Of a stretch of 54,753 nucleotides of DNA, positions 24,009 to 32,409 are shown piece by piece; the first letter of the stretch is position 1, and every line of letters begins with the position of its first letter. The notes beneath the pieces are model-generated. The model made no database searches. It had not been told where the DNA came from and worked only from the letters and a program-made list of their open reading frames with translations. The position numbers and the translations under genes were made by a program. The stretch is from JBIYSM02 sp044759095 (GTDB lineage: Bacteria > Bacillota > Bacilli > Brevibacillales > Brevibacillaceae): contig NZ_JBIYSM020000031.1 in assembly GCF_044759095.2 (NCBI RefSeq), positions 1 through 54,753 on the forward strand, in the 5' to 3' direction.

Positions 24009-24944
24009 TTACTTTTCCCTCCCAAATGTCTCTCCCCGTCTTGCTGCCCCTACCGCTTCCCATATGTACAGGGAAACGTAACTGCGCCACGGAGCCCAAC
24101 TTTCCCCAATCCTGCGAATCTCTGTTTCACTCGGTTTTTCCGTCAACCCGTACACGATTTGAATCCCGTTACGCAGACCGATATCGGCCGCGGGCAAAAG
24201 GTCGGGCCGTCCCATTCCAAACATGAGCAAACACTCTACTGTCCATCTGCCGATTCCCCGCAGCGGTGTAAGGTAGTCAATAACCTCTTCGTCCTCCATC
24301 TGCTCCAGTTTGCCCAAATCTACACGGCCGTCCACTACCGCCCGAGCAAAATCAATGATATATTCCGCTTTGCGCTGACTATACTGCAGTTCCCTCAGTT
24401 GGGAAGGCAAAAGCCGCGCAACCGCTTCGGCCGTCGGAAATACCAGAAAGGCGTTGCCCTGCTCATCCATGAGCTGATCCCCTGCCAGCTGCAGCAGACG
24501 GTGTGTGAGCGATGCGGCGAAGGCTAGGTTTACCTGCTGTCCGATAATCGTGCGGACCATCGACTGAAACAGGTCTGGATCCAACAGGAAGCGAAGTCCG
24601 CGAAACTGTGTGACAAGCGGACGCAGCATCGGATCACCGCACATATGCCGGTAGAACGGTTCCAGGTCCATATCGGCGCTGAACATGTGACGAACCGTGC
24701 GTTCGAGCTCCTGTTGCTGGACTTCGGTCAGCTGCGCAGCCGTTTCCAGAAGGATTGCCGGGTCCTCGAGGGTACCGGCAAAACGCATCGTCACCAGCAC
24801 CGGCTTCCCGCCGAGCCGAAATGCCCGTCGAATGACCCGCTCCTCCGCATGTACCAGCAGTTGAGGATCGGGATGGGAATCAAGCCGCCGCAGCAAGCGT
24901 TCAAACGAATACGGCGGTTTCATATGGATGGTCGCGGTATACAT
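24009..24944 (-). CDS. alkA: DNA-3-methyladenine glycosylase II (AlkA/YfjP-like)
   Basis: A 311-residue helix-hairpin-helix glycosylase that removes alkylated purines. The N-terminal domain (about 1-110) is followed by the HhH-GPD core: FRGLRFLLDPDLFQSMVRTI, IIGQQVNLAFAASLTHRL, the hairpin LTPLRGIGRWTVECLLMFG (near 235) and the catalytic Asp in DLLPAADIGLRNG. No FeS cysteines. ATG 24944 follows GGGGG. It resembles Bacillus YfjP. It has its own terminator and no linked ada-type genes. Confidence 0.88.
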   Translation of the reverse strand: MYTATIHMKPPYSFERLLRRLDSHPDPQLLVHAEERVIRRAFRLGGKPVLVTMRFAGTLEDPAILLETAAQLTEVQQQELERTVRHMFSADMDLEPFYRHMCGDPMLRPLVTQFRGLRFLLDPDLFQSMVRTIIGQQVNLAFAASLTHRLLQLAGDQLMDEQGNAFLVFPTAEAVARLLPSQLRELQYSQRKAEYIIDFARAVVDGRVDLGKLEQMEDEEVIDYLTPLRGIGRWTVECLLMFGMGRPDLLPAADIGLRNGIQIVYGLTEKPSETEIRRIGESWAPWRSYVSLYIWEAVGAARRGETFGREK

Positions 24945-24979
24945 GGTTATCCCCCTTCTTTCCTTCTGCTACAGTAACA

Positions 24980-25011
24980 CAAAAACCTCCAGAGAGACAC
25001 CTCTGGAGGTT
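24980..25011 (-). terminator. Rho-independent terminator after proline dehydrogenase
   Basis: AACCTCCAGAG and CTCTGGAGGTT form an 11-bp stem, followed by TTTTG on the minus strand. Confidence 0.88.
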
Positions 25012-25029
25012 GATTTGACAAGCAGTCCT

Positions 25030-25950
25030 TTACTTGCTGAACAGACCTTTCAGGACGAACGCCACGTTGGCCGGACGTTCCGCCAAACGGCGCATGAAGT
25101 AGCCGTACCAGTCGTTGCCGTACGGTACGTAGACGCGCATTTTGTAGCCTTCCTTGGCCAAATCAATCTGCGACTGCACGCGAATGCCGTAAAGCATTTG
25201 GAACTCAAACTGGCTGCGCGGAATGTTGTATTCCTTTTCCAGCTGTTTCACATAGTTGATGATGTTGTCGTCGTGAGTGGCGATCGCGGCGTAGCAGCCG
25301 TTCAACAGGTGCTGCTTGATGATCTTCTTGTAGTTCTCGTCCACATCCGCTTTATCCGGGAACGCCACTTCCGGCGACTCCTTGTAGGCTCCTTTTACCA
25401 GCCGCAGGTTCACTTTCTTTTCCTTCAGCTTTTCAATGTCGTCAGCGGATTTGTACAGGTACGCCTGGATCACGGTACCGACGTTGTCGTAATCCTTGAG
25501 CAGTTCATCGAGAATTTTCAGGGTAATTTCATTGTGGGCGTAGTCTTCCATATCGATGCGCACGAAAATGTTGCCGTTTTTCTTGGCGGCGTCCAGAATG
25601 CGGCGCATGTTGGTCATGCACAACTCCTCGCTGATGTCCAGACCGAGCTGCGTCATTTTCAGCGACAGGTTGCAATCAACGCCGGATTGGTGAATCGCTT
25701 CCAGCGTCTTGATGCAGTAGTCAGCCGACTCGTTCGCTTCTTCCACGCTGAATACGAATTCGCCCAGATGGTCCAGGGTACAAACCAATCCTTTTTTGTT
25801 CAGTTCGCGAACAGCGTCAATCGCCTCGGCAATCGTTTCACCGGCCACAACACGTCTCGCGCCAAAGCGCAATCCCCATTTTTTCGCAGCCGCGTTCAAC
25901 GTCTTGTTCTTGGAAAGGAACAGGAAAAAATCTTTCATTAGTTGTTCCAT
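25030..25950 (-). CDS. putB: Proline dehydrogenase
   Basis: A 306-residue FAD-dependent (beta/alpha)8 enzyme that oxidises proline to 1-pyrroline-5-carboxylate. Typical motifs are LDHLGEFV near 60, LSLKMTQLGLD near 95, FVRIDMEDYAHNEITLKI near 130, QAYLYKSADD, RLVKGAYKE, ATHDDNIINYV, EFQMLYGI and the C-terminal YVPYGNDWYGYFMRRLAERP. GGAGGAG precedes ATG 25950. A sigma-54 type promoter lies 45 bases upstream, and the divergent gene encodes a sigma-54 activator. No pyrroline-5-carboxylate dehydrogenase gene is linked here. Confidence 0.95.
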   Translation of the reverse strand: MEQLMKDFFLFLSKNKTLNAAAKKWGLRFGARRVVAGETIAEAIDAVRELNKKGLVCTLDHLGEFVFSVEEANESADYCIKTLEAIHQSGVDCNLSLKMTQLGLDISEELCMTNMRRILDAAKKNGNIFVRIDMEDYAHNEITLKILDELLKDYDNVGTVIQAYLYKSADDIEKLKEKKVNLRLVKGAYKESPEVAFPDKADVDENYKKIIKQHLLNGCYAAIATHDDNIINYVKQLEKEYNIPRSQFEFQMLYGIRVQSQIDLAKEGYKMRVYVPYGNDWYGYFMRRLAERPANVAFVLKGLFSK

Positions 25951-25993
25951 TGCAGAAAAGTCTCCTCCTCAAGTGCATGTCTGTCGTAATTTC

Positions 25994-26011
25994 TAGCATA
26001 AAACGTGCCAA
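25994..26011 (-). promoter_or_regulatory. Sigma-54 (-24/-12) promoter of proline dehydrogenase
   Basis: The minus strand reads TTGGCACGTTTTATGCTA. The invariant GG and GC are exactly 10 bases apart, as required by SigL/RpoN. It points at the proline dehydrogenase gene with a predicted leader of about 35 bases. Confidence 0.88.
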
Positions 26012-26081
26012 CTATTCTTACATCCAAACCATAAGGATATCGCATGAGTTCAAACACAATCATTTAACACATATGTACAAG

Positions 26082-26103
26082 AAGTGTGCAACCTTGTACA
26101 CTT
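26082..26103. promoter_or_regulatory. Palindromic upstream activator site
   Basis: Arms AAGTGTGCAA and TTGTACACTT around CC form a 22-base palindrome with a single mismatched pair. Its centre is about 84 bases upstream of the -24 element, the usual place for a sigma-54 enhancer. It is the likely binding site of the divergent activator. Confidence 0.7.
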
Positions 26104-26268
26104 ATGATCAAAAGCAGGCAGGTTCACGCTGCGCGATGTTTTCTTACCTTTCTGTTAGGATGTGATTTTTTGATACCGTTATTCTCACTTGATTACCCCA
26201 TCGGTTCCCTGGCAAAACCGCTCAACTCCGCTCTTATCAACATACGCGGCAACCTTGGAGATGGTGTA

Positions 26269-27855
26269 ATGACCATGGGAGACGAGCAGATTCCCGTCCT
26301 TGTCGTGGCGGAAACCCTCTCGCTTAAGGATGTCGGGGCCATACTGCGAACCCGTTCTTCCGCTGCCCAATATCTGGTGCTCGTCGACGGTCAGGGCCGT
26401 CCCACGGGAATCATTCCCGTTATGGAGCTGCTGCATCGCTTCGTCTCATTGGCCGCGAATCAATCCGCCCTGCTCGATACACTGCTGGACACGATGAGTG
26501 AAGCCATTACCATCGTGGACAACCACAATATCGTGCAGTACTGGAACACAGCCGCCGAGAAAATTTACGAGATTGATCGGGAACAGGTAATCGGGACACC
26601 GCTCGAGACACATTTTGCCAGCGAATCCATCCGACTGATCGAATCCCTGTCGGAAGGAACATCCGTGCAGCGGGTCTATCACGTACCTCGGCCCGACCGA
26701 CACGTGCTGATTAACGCAGCACCGATCCGCCAGGACGGTACGATCATCGGCGCTATATCCATTGAGCAGGATATCACCGAACTGGTTCGCCTGAACGAAG
26801 AGCTTGCCGATACTACCGCCCATCTGCACAACTTACAGCAAGAGATGAGCCGCTTTCAGGCGGCGGATGACCCTTTCTATGCGATTAAAGGACATTCGGC
26901 CCCGATACAGGCCGCCATTCAGTCTGCCCGCAAAGTGGCGGCCACGGACGCCACCGTATTGCTCTACGGGGAGAGCGGCGTAGGCAAGGAGCTGTTTGCC
27001 AAAGCGATTCATCTGGCCAGCAGGCGACACGAAAAGCCGTTTATCGCCATCAACTGCGGCGCCATACCTGCCGCCCTGTTTGAAAGCGAGCTGTTTGGCT
27101 ACCAGGGAGGCGCATTTACCGGAGCGGAGAAAAAAGGAAAACCGGGCAAGCTGGAGCTGGCTCACGGCGGTACGCTTTTTCTCGACGAGATCGGCGAGCT
27201 GCCGCTGGAGCTGCAGGTAAAGCTGCTGCGGGCCTTGCAGGAACGTCAATTTTACCGCGTGGGCGGTACGGAGCCGATCACGGTCAACACGCGGATAATC
27301 GCCGCAACCAACCGCCAGTTGGAGCAGATGGTGTCTGAGGGGCGCTTCCGCGAGGACTTGTACTACCGTCTCAACGTGTTTACGTTGGAAATTCCACCGC
27401 TGCGCGAACGGCGGGAAGACATTCCGGAACTGGTGCAAATCTTCCTTCACGAATACTCAATCACCCACGAGCAGCCCGTTCCCCGGATCGCTCCCGAGGT
27501 GATGCAGGCGCTGTTCGACTACGCCTGGCCCGGCAATATTCGCGAACTGCGAAACGTGATCGAGCGACTCTCCATTCTTCAGGAAGGGGGAGCGATCCTG
27601 CCGGAACACCTGCCCGGCCCGATCCGGACAAAAGCAGAACTCACTCCTCCATCGCTGACGCTGACCACCGGCTATCCGCCGACGTTGCGTCCCGCCCCCA
27701 CTTCTGCCGAACAACCGCTGGGTGAAAAGGAGCGGATACTGGCTGCGCTGGATCGCACGTACGGCAATAAAAAAGCGGCTGCGGAGCTGCTTGGCATTTC
27801 TCGCGGCACGCTGTACAACAAAATGAGAAAGTATGGGATTGATTATGGGGAATAG
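26269..27855 (+). CDS. Sigma-54 dependent activator of proline use (PutR-like)
   Basis: A 528-residue enhancer-binding protein. The N-terminus (about 1-75) looks like a CBS-type sensor (VLVDGQGRPTGIIPVMELL). A PAS domain follows (about 80-200; LLDTMSEAITIVDNHNIVQY). The AAA+ domain has Walker A LYGESGVGKE, the sigma-54 loop GGAFTGAEKKG, Walker B TLFLDEIGELP and RIIAATNR. A Fis-type helix-turn-helix ends it (NKKAAAELLGISRGTLYNKM). ATG 26269 has GGAG 9 bases upstream; the longer frame to 26086 would run through the activator palindrome. Divergence from the proline dehydrogenase gene argues that proline or a product is the signal. Confidence 0.88.
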   Translation: MTMGDEQIPVLVVAETLSLKDVGAILRTRSSAAQYLVLVDGQGRPTGIIPVMELLHRFVSLAANQSALLDTLLDTMSEAITIVDNHNIVQYWNTAAEKIYEIDREQVIGTPLETHFASESIRLIESLSEGTSVQRVYHVPRPDRHVLINAAPIRQDGTIIGAISIEQDITELVRLNEELADTTAHLHNLQQEMSRFQAADDPFYAIKGHSAPIQAAIQSARKVAATDATVLLYGESGVGKELFAKAIHLASRRHEKPFIAINCGAIPAALFESELFGYQGGAFTGAEKKGKPGKLELAHGGTLFLDEIGELPLELQVKLLRALQERQFYRVGGTEPITVNTRIIAATNRQLEQMVSEGRFREDLYYRLNVFTLEIPPLRERREDIPELVQIFLHEYSITHEQPVPRIAPEVMQALFDYAWPGNIRELRNVIERLSILQEGGAILPEHLPGPIRTKAELTPPSLTLTTGYPPTLRPAPTSAEQPLGEKERILAALDRTYGNKKAAAELLGISRGTLYNKMRKYGIDYGE

Positions 27856-28999
27856 CCGACTCGTTCAGTTCAAACCGGGAGAGTTCCAAGCCGTTTACGC
27901 CGGCGAAACCATTCAACTGCTGCCAAAAGAATACGCCTTGTTCGAATTCTTGTACAACAACCGAAACCGTTCCTTTTCCCGCGAAGCACTGCTCGACCAT
28001 GTTTGGCCGCTGGAAGAGCCGAGTGACCGGACCGTGGATGACCATATCTACCGGCTTCGCAAAAAGCTGAAAAACTGGGAGACCCTGTTCACCATCGATA
28101 CGATCAGAGGATACGGGTACAGATTGACGCAGAAAATGCCGCTTTCTCCTGACAATCCCCTGATACACGACAGCGAATTCCTGGAAAGCGTCACAAAGCT
28201 TTTTTCCAAATATCACGGGATGGGTATGGGTGCTGCCATGCAGACGCTTGCGGCCAACCAGGATGTCTTAGGGATAGAAATCGACCCGTTTTACCGCGTG
28301 TACATGCATTTCGTCATGGGCGATTTCCGCTGGATCGTGGAAACGGACGAACTTGCTTTTTGGGAAAAAGCGTTTTACCTCGTACACATCTGCCTGACTT
28401 TTCAGCTGGATGCCGAGCAGGCTCTTCCGTACTTCGAGCGCATCGTCGAACAAAAGCAGCTGCTCCCACCGGTGTGGCAAAAAGATTTTGACCTGAACAT
28501 AATCGGAGTCTATTTGGAAACAGGGCGAATTGAACAGGCAAAAGCACAACTGGAGGCCATTGAACCGATTATCACTGCGATGAACTCCAATAGTTTCTCC
28601 CTCATTTTTCACGTAAAACAACTCTATTTCTCCATCTATACCGGAGATCACCGCTTGGCCAAGGAGGCGATTGAAGCTGCCGAAGCCTTGCTGCGCAACA
28701 TGCCCATGCAGCGTGAATTAGGCACATTTTCCATCGCCAAAGGGCTGTGGATGTACAGACAGGGAAAACCTGCGGAAGCGCGAGAGATGCTGGATGAAGG
28801 CATTGAAGTGCTCAAGCGGACCAAGTTTGTGCCTCATTTGATTAACGGTGTGCGTCACATTCTTCTCTTTCTGCGCAAATTTGATACCGATCCGGAATGG
28901 AAGCGGAAGTACGAAAAAGTGTGGCAGCAGTTGGCGGAGCAGTACCAGTTTGCCGAACTGGAAAAGATCATGATTCCGCTGTTGAAAAACCGTCTCTGA
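27833..28999 (+). CDS. Winged-helix regulator with TPR-like C-terminus
   Basis: A 388-residue protein with an OmpR-type DNA-binding domain at the N-terminus (about 10-100; LLPKEYALFEFLYNNRNRSF, DRTVDDHIYRLRKKL and IRGYGYRL) and no receiver domain. The remaining 280 residues are helical with TPR-like repeats (EQALPYFERIVEQ, GRIEQAKAQLEAI, GKPAEAREMLDEGIEVL). The start overlaps the end of the activator gene by 23 bases (or 11 if ATG 27845 is used), so it is translationally coupled. The MFS gene follows 60 bases downstream and is a plausible target. Signal unknown. Confidence 0.8.
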   Translation: MGLIMGNSRLVQFKPGEFQAVYAGETIQLLPKEYALFEFLYNNRNRSFSREALLDHVWPLEEPSDRTVDDHIYRLRKKLKNWETLFTIDTIRGYGYRLTQKMPLSPDNPLIHDSEFLESVTKLFSKYHGMGMGAAMQTLAANQDVLGIEIDPFYRVYMHFVMGDFRWIVETDELAFWEKAFYLVHICLTFQLDAEQALPYFERIVEQKQLLPPVWQKDFDLNIIGVYLETGRIEQAKAQLEAIEPIITAMNSNSFSLIFHVKQLYFSIYTGDHRLAKEAIEAAEALLRNMPMQRELGTFSIAKGLWMYRQGKPAEAREMLDEGIEVLKRTKFVPHLINGVRHILLFLRKFDTDPEWKRKYEKVWQQLAEQYQFAELEKIMIPLLKNRL

Positions 29000-29059
29000 T
29001 CATGCTCTGACATTTCCCCCGTACGCTTGAAGGAATCACTCGAGCAAGGGGGATTTTTG

Positions 29060-30298
29060 ATGCTTTGGAAAAACCGCACGTTCATGAGGATGTTTACGGC
29101 ATATGGACTTTCCACATTGGGGGACTGGTTCGACTTCATCGCCGTGTCGATTTTGCTGGGGTTTGTTTGGAAAGCGGAACCGATGACCATCGCTTTGCTC
29201 CCGCTGATGTACGCCGGCCCGGGCATTCTGTTCGGACAATTCGCGGGCATTTACGCCGACCGCAGCAACAAGCTTCGCCTCATGATCCTTACAGACATCA
29301 TCCGCGCCGTGTTAACGGGTCTGTTGTTGTTGGCGCCAAATCCTGCGTGGCTGTTGCTGTTGCTCTGCCTGCGTTCGAGCGTCCGAGTGTTCCATACACC
29401 CGCCCAGGAAGCATTGACGCGCCAGGTGGTCCCTGCTGATCAATTATTCAAAGCGACCACCATGAATGGGACCGTGTTTCAGCTTGGGAAGGTGCTGGGT
29501 CCACTGCTGGGTGGAACGCTTGCCGCCTCCGTATCCCCATTCATCTGCCTGATGGTAAACGCGTGCAGCTTCGCCGTCTCCGCCATCCTGCTCACGTCAA
29601 TCGGCAGCGTAGGGGAAACACATGATCATGGGGCTCGGAAGCAGCAAAAACAGAGCATTCGCGAAGCCTGGAAAGAGGGCTGGCTGGTGATATTGAGAAA
29701 TCGCCTGCTTTTGGCCAGCACCCTTTTTTCACTCATTGGGCTGATGGCGATTCAGTTGGTCGACGCGCAGTTTTCCGTTCTCTTTCGCGAAAAGGCGCCC
29801 AATCACCCGGAAATCATGGGGTGGACCCTGAGCGCTATCGGTATCGGCGCACTGCTTACGGTTGCGGGCCTCAACCGTTTATCCGAAATCCGCTCGTACG
29901 GTTGGCTGCTCGGGGGCGGGCTTCTGCTTATCGGGTTGATGTTTGGATGGCTTGGGACGTTTCAGCCGGGATCGGGATTCCATTGGCTGCTCGTCGCATC
30001 CTTTGTCGGGGGAATCGGAACAGGTCTTTCCGCTGTCGGCTCCAACTTCTTGCGGCAAAAAGAAACGCCCAAGGAGGCAATTGGGCGTGTAACCGGCATT
30101 ATGGAATCTCTCTCCAGCGGCGCATTTATCATAGCACCCCTGATCGGCGGTGTATGTATTACTTTGTTTGGGGTAAGCCTGACGTTTCAGACCATCGGGT
30201 TTATCACAGCAGCAATTGGTGCGATCGGCATCCTGCTGCAGTCGGTCATTTGGGGGCGGCACCCAGACGCTGTCAAGGACGTGCGGGCATCAGCCTGA
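29060..30298 (+). CDS. MFS transporter
   Basis: A 412-residue membrane protein with about twelve helices, starting MLWKNRTFMRMFTAYGLSTL. A-type motif loops are AGIYADRSNKLRLMILTD and FVGGIGTGLSAVGSNFLRQK. It belongs to the exporter group that includes macrolide and siderophore efflux proteins; substrate unknown. ATG 29060 follows AAGGGGG. Its last 26 bases overlap the convergent sugar dehydrogenase gene. Confidence 0.9.
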   Translation: MLWKNRTFMRMFTAYGLSTLGDWFDFIAVSILLGFVWKAEPMTIALLPLMYAGPGILFGQFAGIYADRSNKLRLMILTDIIRAVLTGLLLLAPNPAWLLLLLCLRSSVRVFHTPAQEALTRQVVPADQLFKATTMNGTVFQLGKVLGPLLGGTLAASVSPFICLMVNACSFAVSAILLTSIGSVGETHDHGARKQQKQSIREAWKEGWLVILRNRLLLASTLFSLIGLMAIQLVDAQFSVLFREKAPNHPEIMGWTLSAIGIGALLTVAGLNRLSEIRSYGWLLGGGLLLIGLMFGWLGTFQPGSGFHWLLVASFVGGIGTGLSAVGSNFLRQKETPKEAIGRVTGIMESLSSGAFIIAPLIGGVCITLFGVSLTFQTIGFITAAIGAIGILLQSVIWGRHPDAVKDVRASA

Positions 30299-31358
30299 TC
30301 ATCTTGTCATCTCCGGTCCTTTCCTCACCGCGGCCGTCACGATTGCTCGTCAGGATGTAGAGGGATCCGTCGCTTCTCTCGATCACATCGCGAATCCGAC
30401 CGTACGTGTTCTGAAAAAAGGAACGAACTTGCCTGGATTTCACATCGATTTGCAGAATCTGTTCCCCTCGCAAAGAGGCAACCAGCAGGCTGCCGCTCCA
30501 TGGCCCCGTCGTGACATACGTCATTCCCGACGGCGCCCAGGTACTGCTGCCGCTGTGCAATAGCGGGACGCTCATTCCGCTTGCCTGCTGACTGCCCTGA
30601 ACAATCGGCCAGCCGTAATTGGCTCCCGGTGTGATCCCATTGATTTCATCGTTGGCCGAGGCACCGTGTTCGGAGCTGTACATCCTGCCGTCCACCGGGT
30701 TCCAGGCGATCCCCTGCGGATTTCGGTGACCCCAACTGTATACGGGAGACCCCGGAAAGGGATTATCCGCAGGAATCGTCCCGTCCAGATTGAGGCGGAG
30801 GATTTTGCCTCCCAGGCTGGAGAGATCTTGCGCATTTTGCGGAAAACCTGCATCTCCGGTGGTGATGTACAATCGCCGGTCAGGGCCGATTTTCAGGCGG
30901 CCGCCGTTGTGGATGCGTCCTCCCGGAATCCTGTCGATCAGCACCTTGTCTACCGTTGCCCTGTTGTTTTGTTCCCGCAACCGCACGACGCGATTCAAGA
31001 TCATTCCCTGGTCGCGGTAGGTGTGGTATACGTACAGGAAGCGGTTGGCTGCAAAATCCGGATCGATCACAAGTCCCAGCAAGCCGCCTTCTCCTTCGCT
31101 GACGAACGGGGCTGGAAAGGAAATGACCGGCTGCGGCAAGAGCCTCTCACCTTGGATGACCCGTACCGTACCCGGGCGCTCCGTAAAAAAAATGCGCCCG
31201 TCCGGCGCGAAGTCGAGTGCCCACGGAACATCCAGATTTTCAGCGACAATGTCGGGCGTGTAGGGAACGACCGGCTGCAATGCGCTTTTTGACTCGCATC
31301 CGAATTCCGTCAGCAAGAGGACCGCCGCTGCGATCCAGATGACCCATCTGTTTTTCAT
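30273..31358 (-). CDS. PQQ-dependent aldose sugar dehydrogenase family (GSDH)
   Basis: A 361-residue exported six-bladed beta-propeller. The N-terminus MKNRWVIWIAAAVLLLTEFG ends in Cys, a poor but possible lipobox. Family motifs include LDVPWALDFAPDGRIFFTER, EGGLLGLVIDPDF, GGRIHNGGRLKIGPDRRLYI, TTGDAG, YSWGHRNPQGIAWNP, SEHGASANDEINGI and GANYGWP. Such enzymes oxidise aldoses with PQQ, but many homologues are uncharacterised and this bacterium may not make PQQ. ATG 31358 follows GGAGG. It begins 47 bases after the PilZ gene. Confidence 0.88.
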   Translation of the reverse strand: MKNRWVIWIAAAVLLLTEFGCESKSALQPVVPYTPDIVAENLDVPWALDFAPDGRIFFTERPGTVRVIQGERLLPQPVISFPAPFVSEGEGGLLGLVIDPDFAANRFLYVYHTYRDQGMILNRVVRLREQNNRATVDKVLIDRIPGGRIHNGGRLKIGPDRRLYITTGDAGFPQNAQDLSSLGGKILRLNLDGTIPADNPFPGSPVYSWGHRNPQGIAWNPVDGRMYSSEHGASANDEINGITPGANYGWPIVQGSQQASGMSVPLLHSGSSTWAPSGMTYVTTGPWSGSLLVASLRGEQILQIDVKSRQVRSFFQNTYGRIRDVIERSDGSLYILTSNRDGRGEERTGDDKMIRLMPARP

Positions 31359-31405
31359 GCCAATCCTCCCGATCCAAGTTGCGCATCGCGAACCCATTTC
31401 CCGGA

Positions 31406-32023
31406 TCATAAGTTGAGGCTCCGCCGCTCTTCCAGCTGTCTTTGCAGGATGTACTTGCGCAAGGTGTGAAAGTAGCGGGATCTGATCGTTTTTATTTTAC
31501 ATCCGTAGAAGTAAAACGAATTGTCAATTCGTTCATGTATCACCTGCAGGCTTGCGTGCACCAGCCCATCCTGCCGGTTTCGTCCGTACAGCTCGACAAA
31601 AAAGAGGAGATCGCTGGTAGAAGGGACAGGTCTTTGTGAGCGAAAGGCCAATCCCCCCAGACTTACATTGATCAAATCCACCATCTGATTGCGTACACCG
31701 AACGGATCGGTATTGTCAGCTGAGCGATATTGAATCCAGGCCCTAAGATCGGTGTCAAAACGAGGATACCGACGACGCTGCTCGCGGAATTCGCTTGCTG
31801 TCGGAGAGCGGAAGAGAAAGACGCGGTTGTCGTCTTTGGCTATCACCACCGCCTCAAAGTTGGTAATCGTCTCATAATGGCTGGTCATCAGGCACGGCAA
31901 TTGATCTCCCACGGTCACGTTCAAGCGGTCAGGAAACACGGCTTCGATCAAGTCGCCTTCGTCGTATGTAACGCTTCCCTCATACATGGTTTTGCCCATC
32001 TTGATCTGCAAGATGCTGTCCAT
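31406..32023 (-). CDS. PilZ-domain c-di-GMP receptor (YcgR-like)
   Basis: A 205-residue cytoplasmic protein with an N-terminal YcgR-type barrel (about 1-75; ITNFEAVVIAKDDNRVFLF) and a C-terminal PilZ domain (about 80-195). Both c-di-GMP motifs are intact: the RxxxR element in EQRRRYPRFDTDL and the [D/N]xSxxG element in INVSLGGLAF. It may link c-di-GMP to motility or surface traits. ATG 32023 follows GGAGG. It lies upstream of the sugar dehydrogenase gene and is divergent from ylaF. Confidence 0.9.
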   Translation of the reverse strand: MDSILQIKMGKTMYEGSVTYDEGDLIEAVFPDRLNVTVGDQLPCLMTSHYETITNFEAVVIAKDDNRVFLFRSPTASEFREQRRRYPRFDTDLRAWIQYRSADNTDPFGVRNQMVDLINVSLGGLAFRSQRPVPSTSDLLFFVELYGRNRQDGLVHASLQVIHERIDNSFYFYGCKIKTIRSRYFHTLRKYILQRQLEERRSLNL

Positions 32024-32106
32024 CTGTTGCCTCCACAATCATAGTTTAACCGGCGATCTGCCTACCTCGCGCCGAAAACGCGTCAATCTTTTTTCGCAAA
32101 ATGAGG

Positions 32107-32223
32107 TATAATGGGGAGGACTAATTCTGTTATATTCGATAGTAGTGACATTCTACAAATCGAAAGGAGAGAAGGCGCATAGCTCTCCGCCTTTTAAAAG
32201 GCGAGTCTCCTGCGCTGTTTTTC
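32107..32223 (+). promoter_or_regulatory. Promoter and structured leader of the ylaF-like gene
   Basis: TATAAT at 32107-32112 gives a leader of about 105 bases. It contains the perfect palindrome CGCCTTTTAAAAGGCG (32188-32203). AAGGCG occurs twice and CGCCTT once; GGAGA (32166) can pair with CTCTCC (32183) or TCTCC (32206). Mutually exclusive foldings are therefore possible. The coding start has no ribosome site, while a good one (AAAGGAGA) is locked upstream in this structure. Confidence 0.45.
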
Positions 32224-32397
32224 ATGAATCGTTATCAGTTAGTGACACTCGCATTGGCAATCGGGGTGACTGCCTGTCTGGTCGGCATTGGTATAGCCAT
32301 CGGCGAGCGCAGCATTCTCGGCATCATCGCCGGAATCGCCGGTACCGTTCTGCTCATGGGCGCAGGCTTTTCTTACAAACGAAAACACTTGCGTTAA
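32224..32397 (+). CDS. YlaF-like small membrane protein (DUF5325)
   Basis: A 57-residue protein with two helices (LVTLALAIGVTACLVGIGIA and SILGIIAGIAGTVLLMGAGF) and a basic tail YKRKHLR. The GIGIAIGERS signature resembles Bacillus YlaF. It is short but has a promoter and conserved pattern. Its ATG lacks a ribosome site, so translation may depend on the leader structure. Function unknown. Confidence 0.7.
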   Translation: MNRYQLVTLALAIGVTACLVGIGIAIGERSILGIIAGIAGTVLLMGAGFSYKRKHLR

Positions 32398-32409
32398 GAT
32401 ACCCACCCG

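Noticed and set aside
24928..25941. 337-codon plus-strand frame over the proline dehydrogenase gene
   Set aside because: Antisense shadow of a well-supported gene; Val/Phe/His-rich with no motif.
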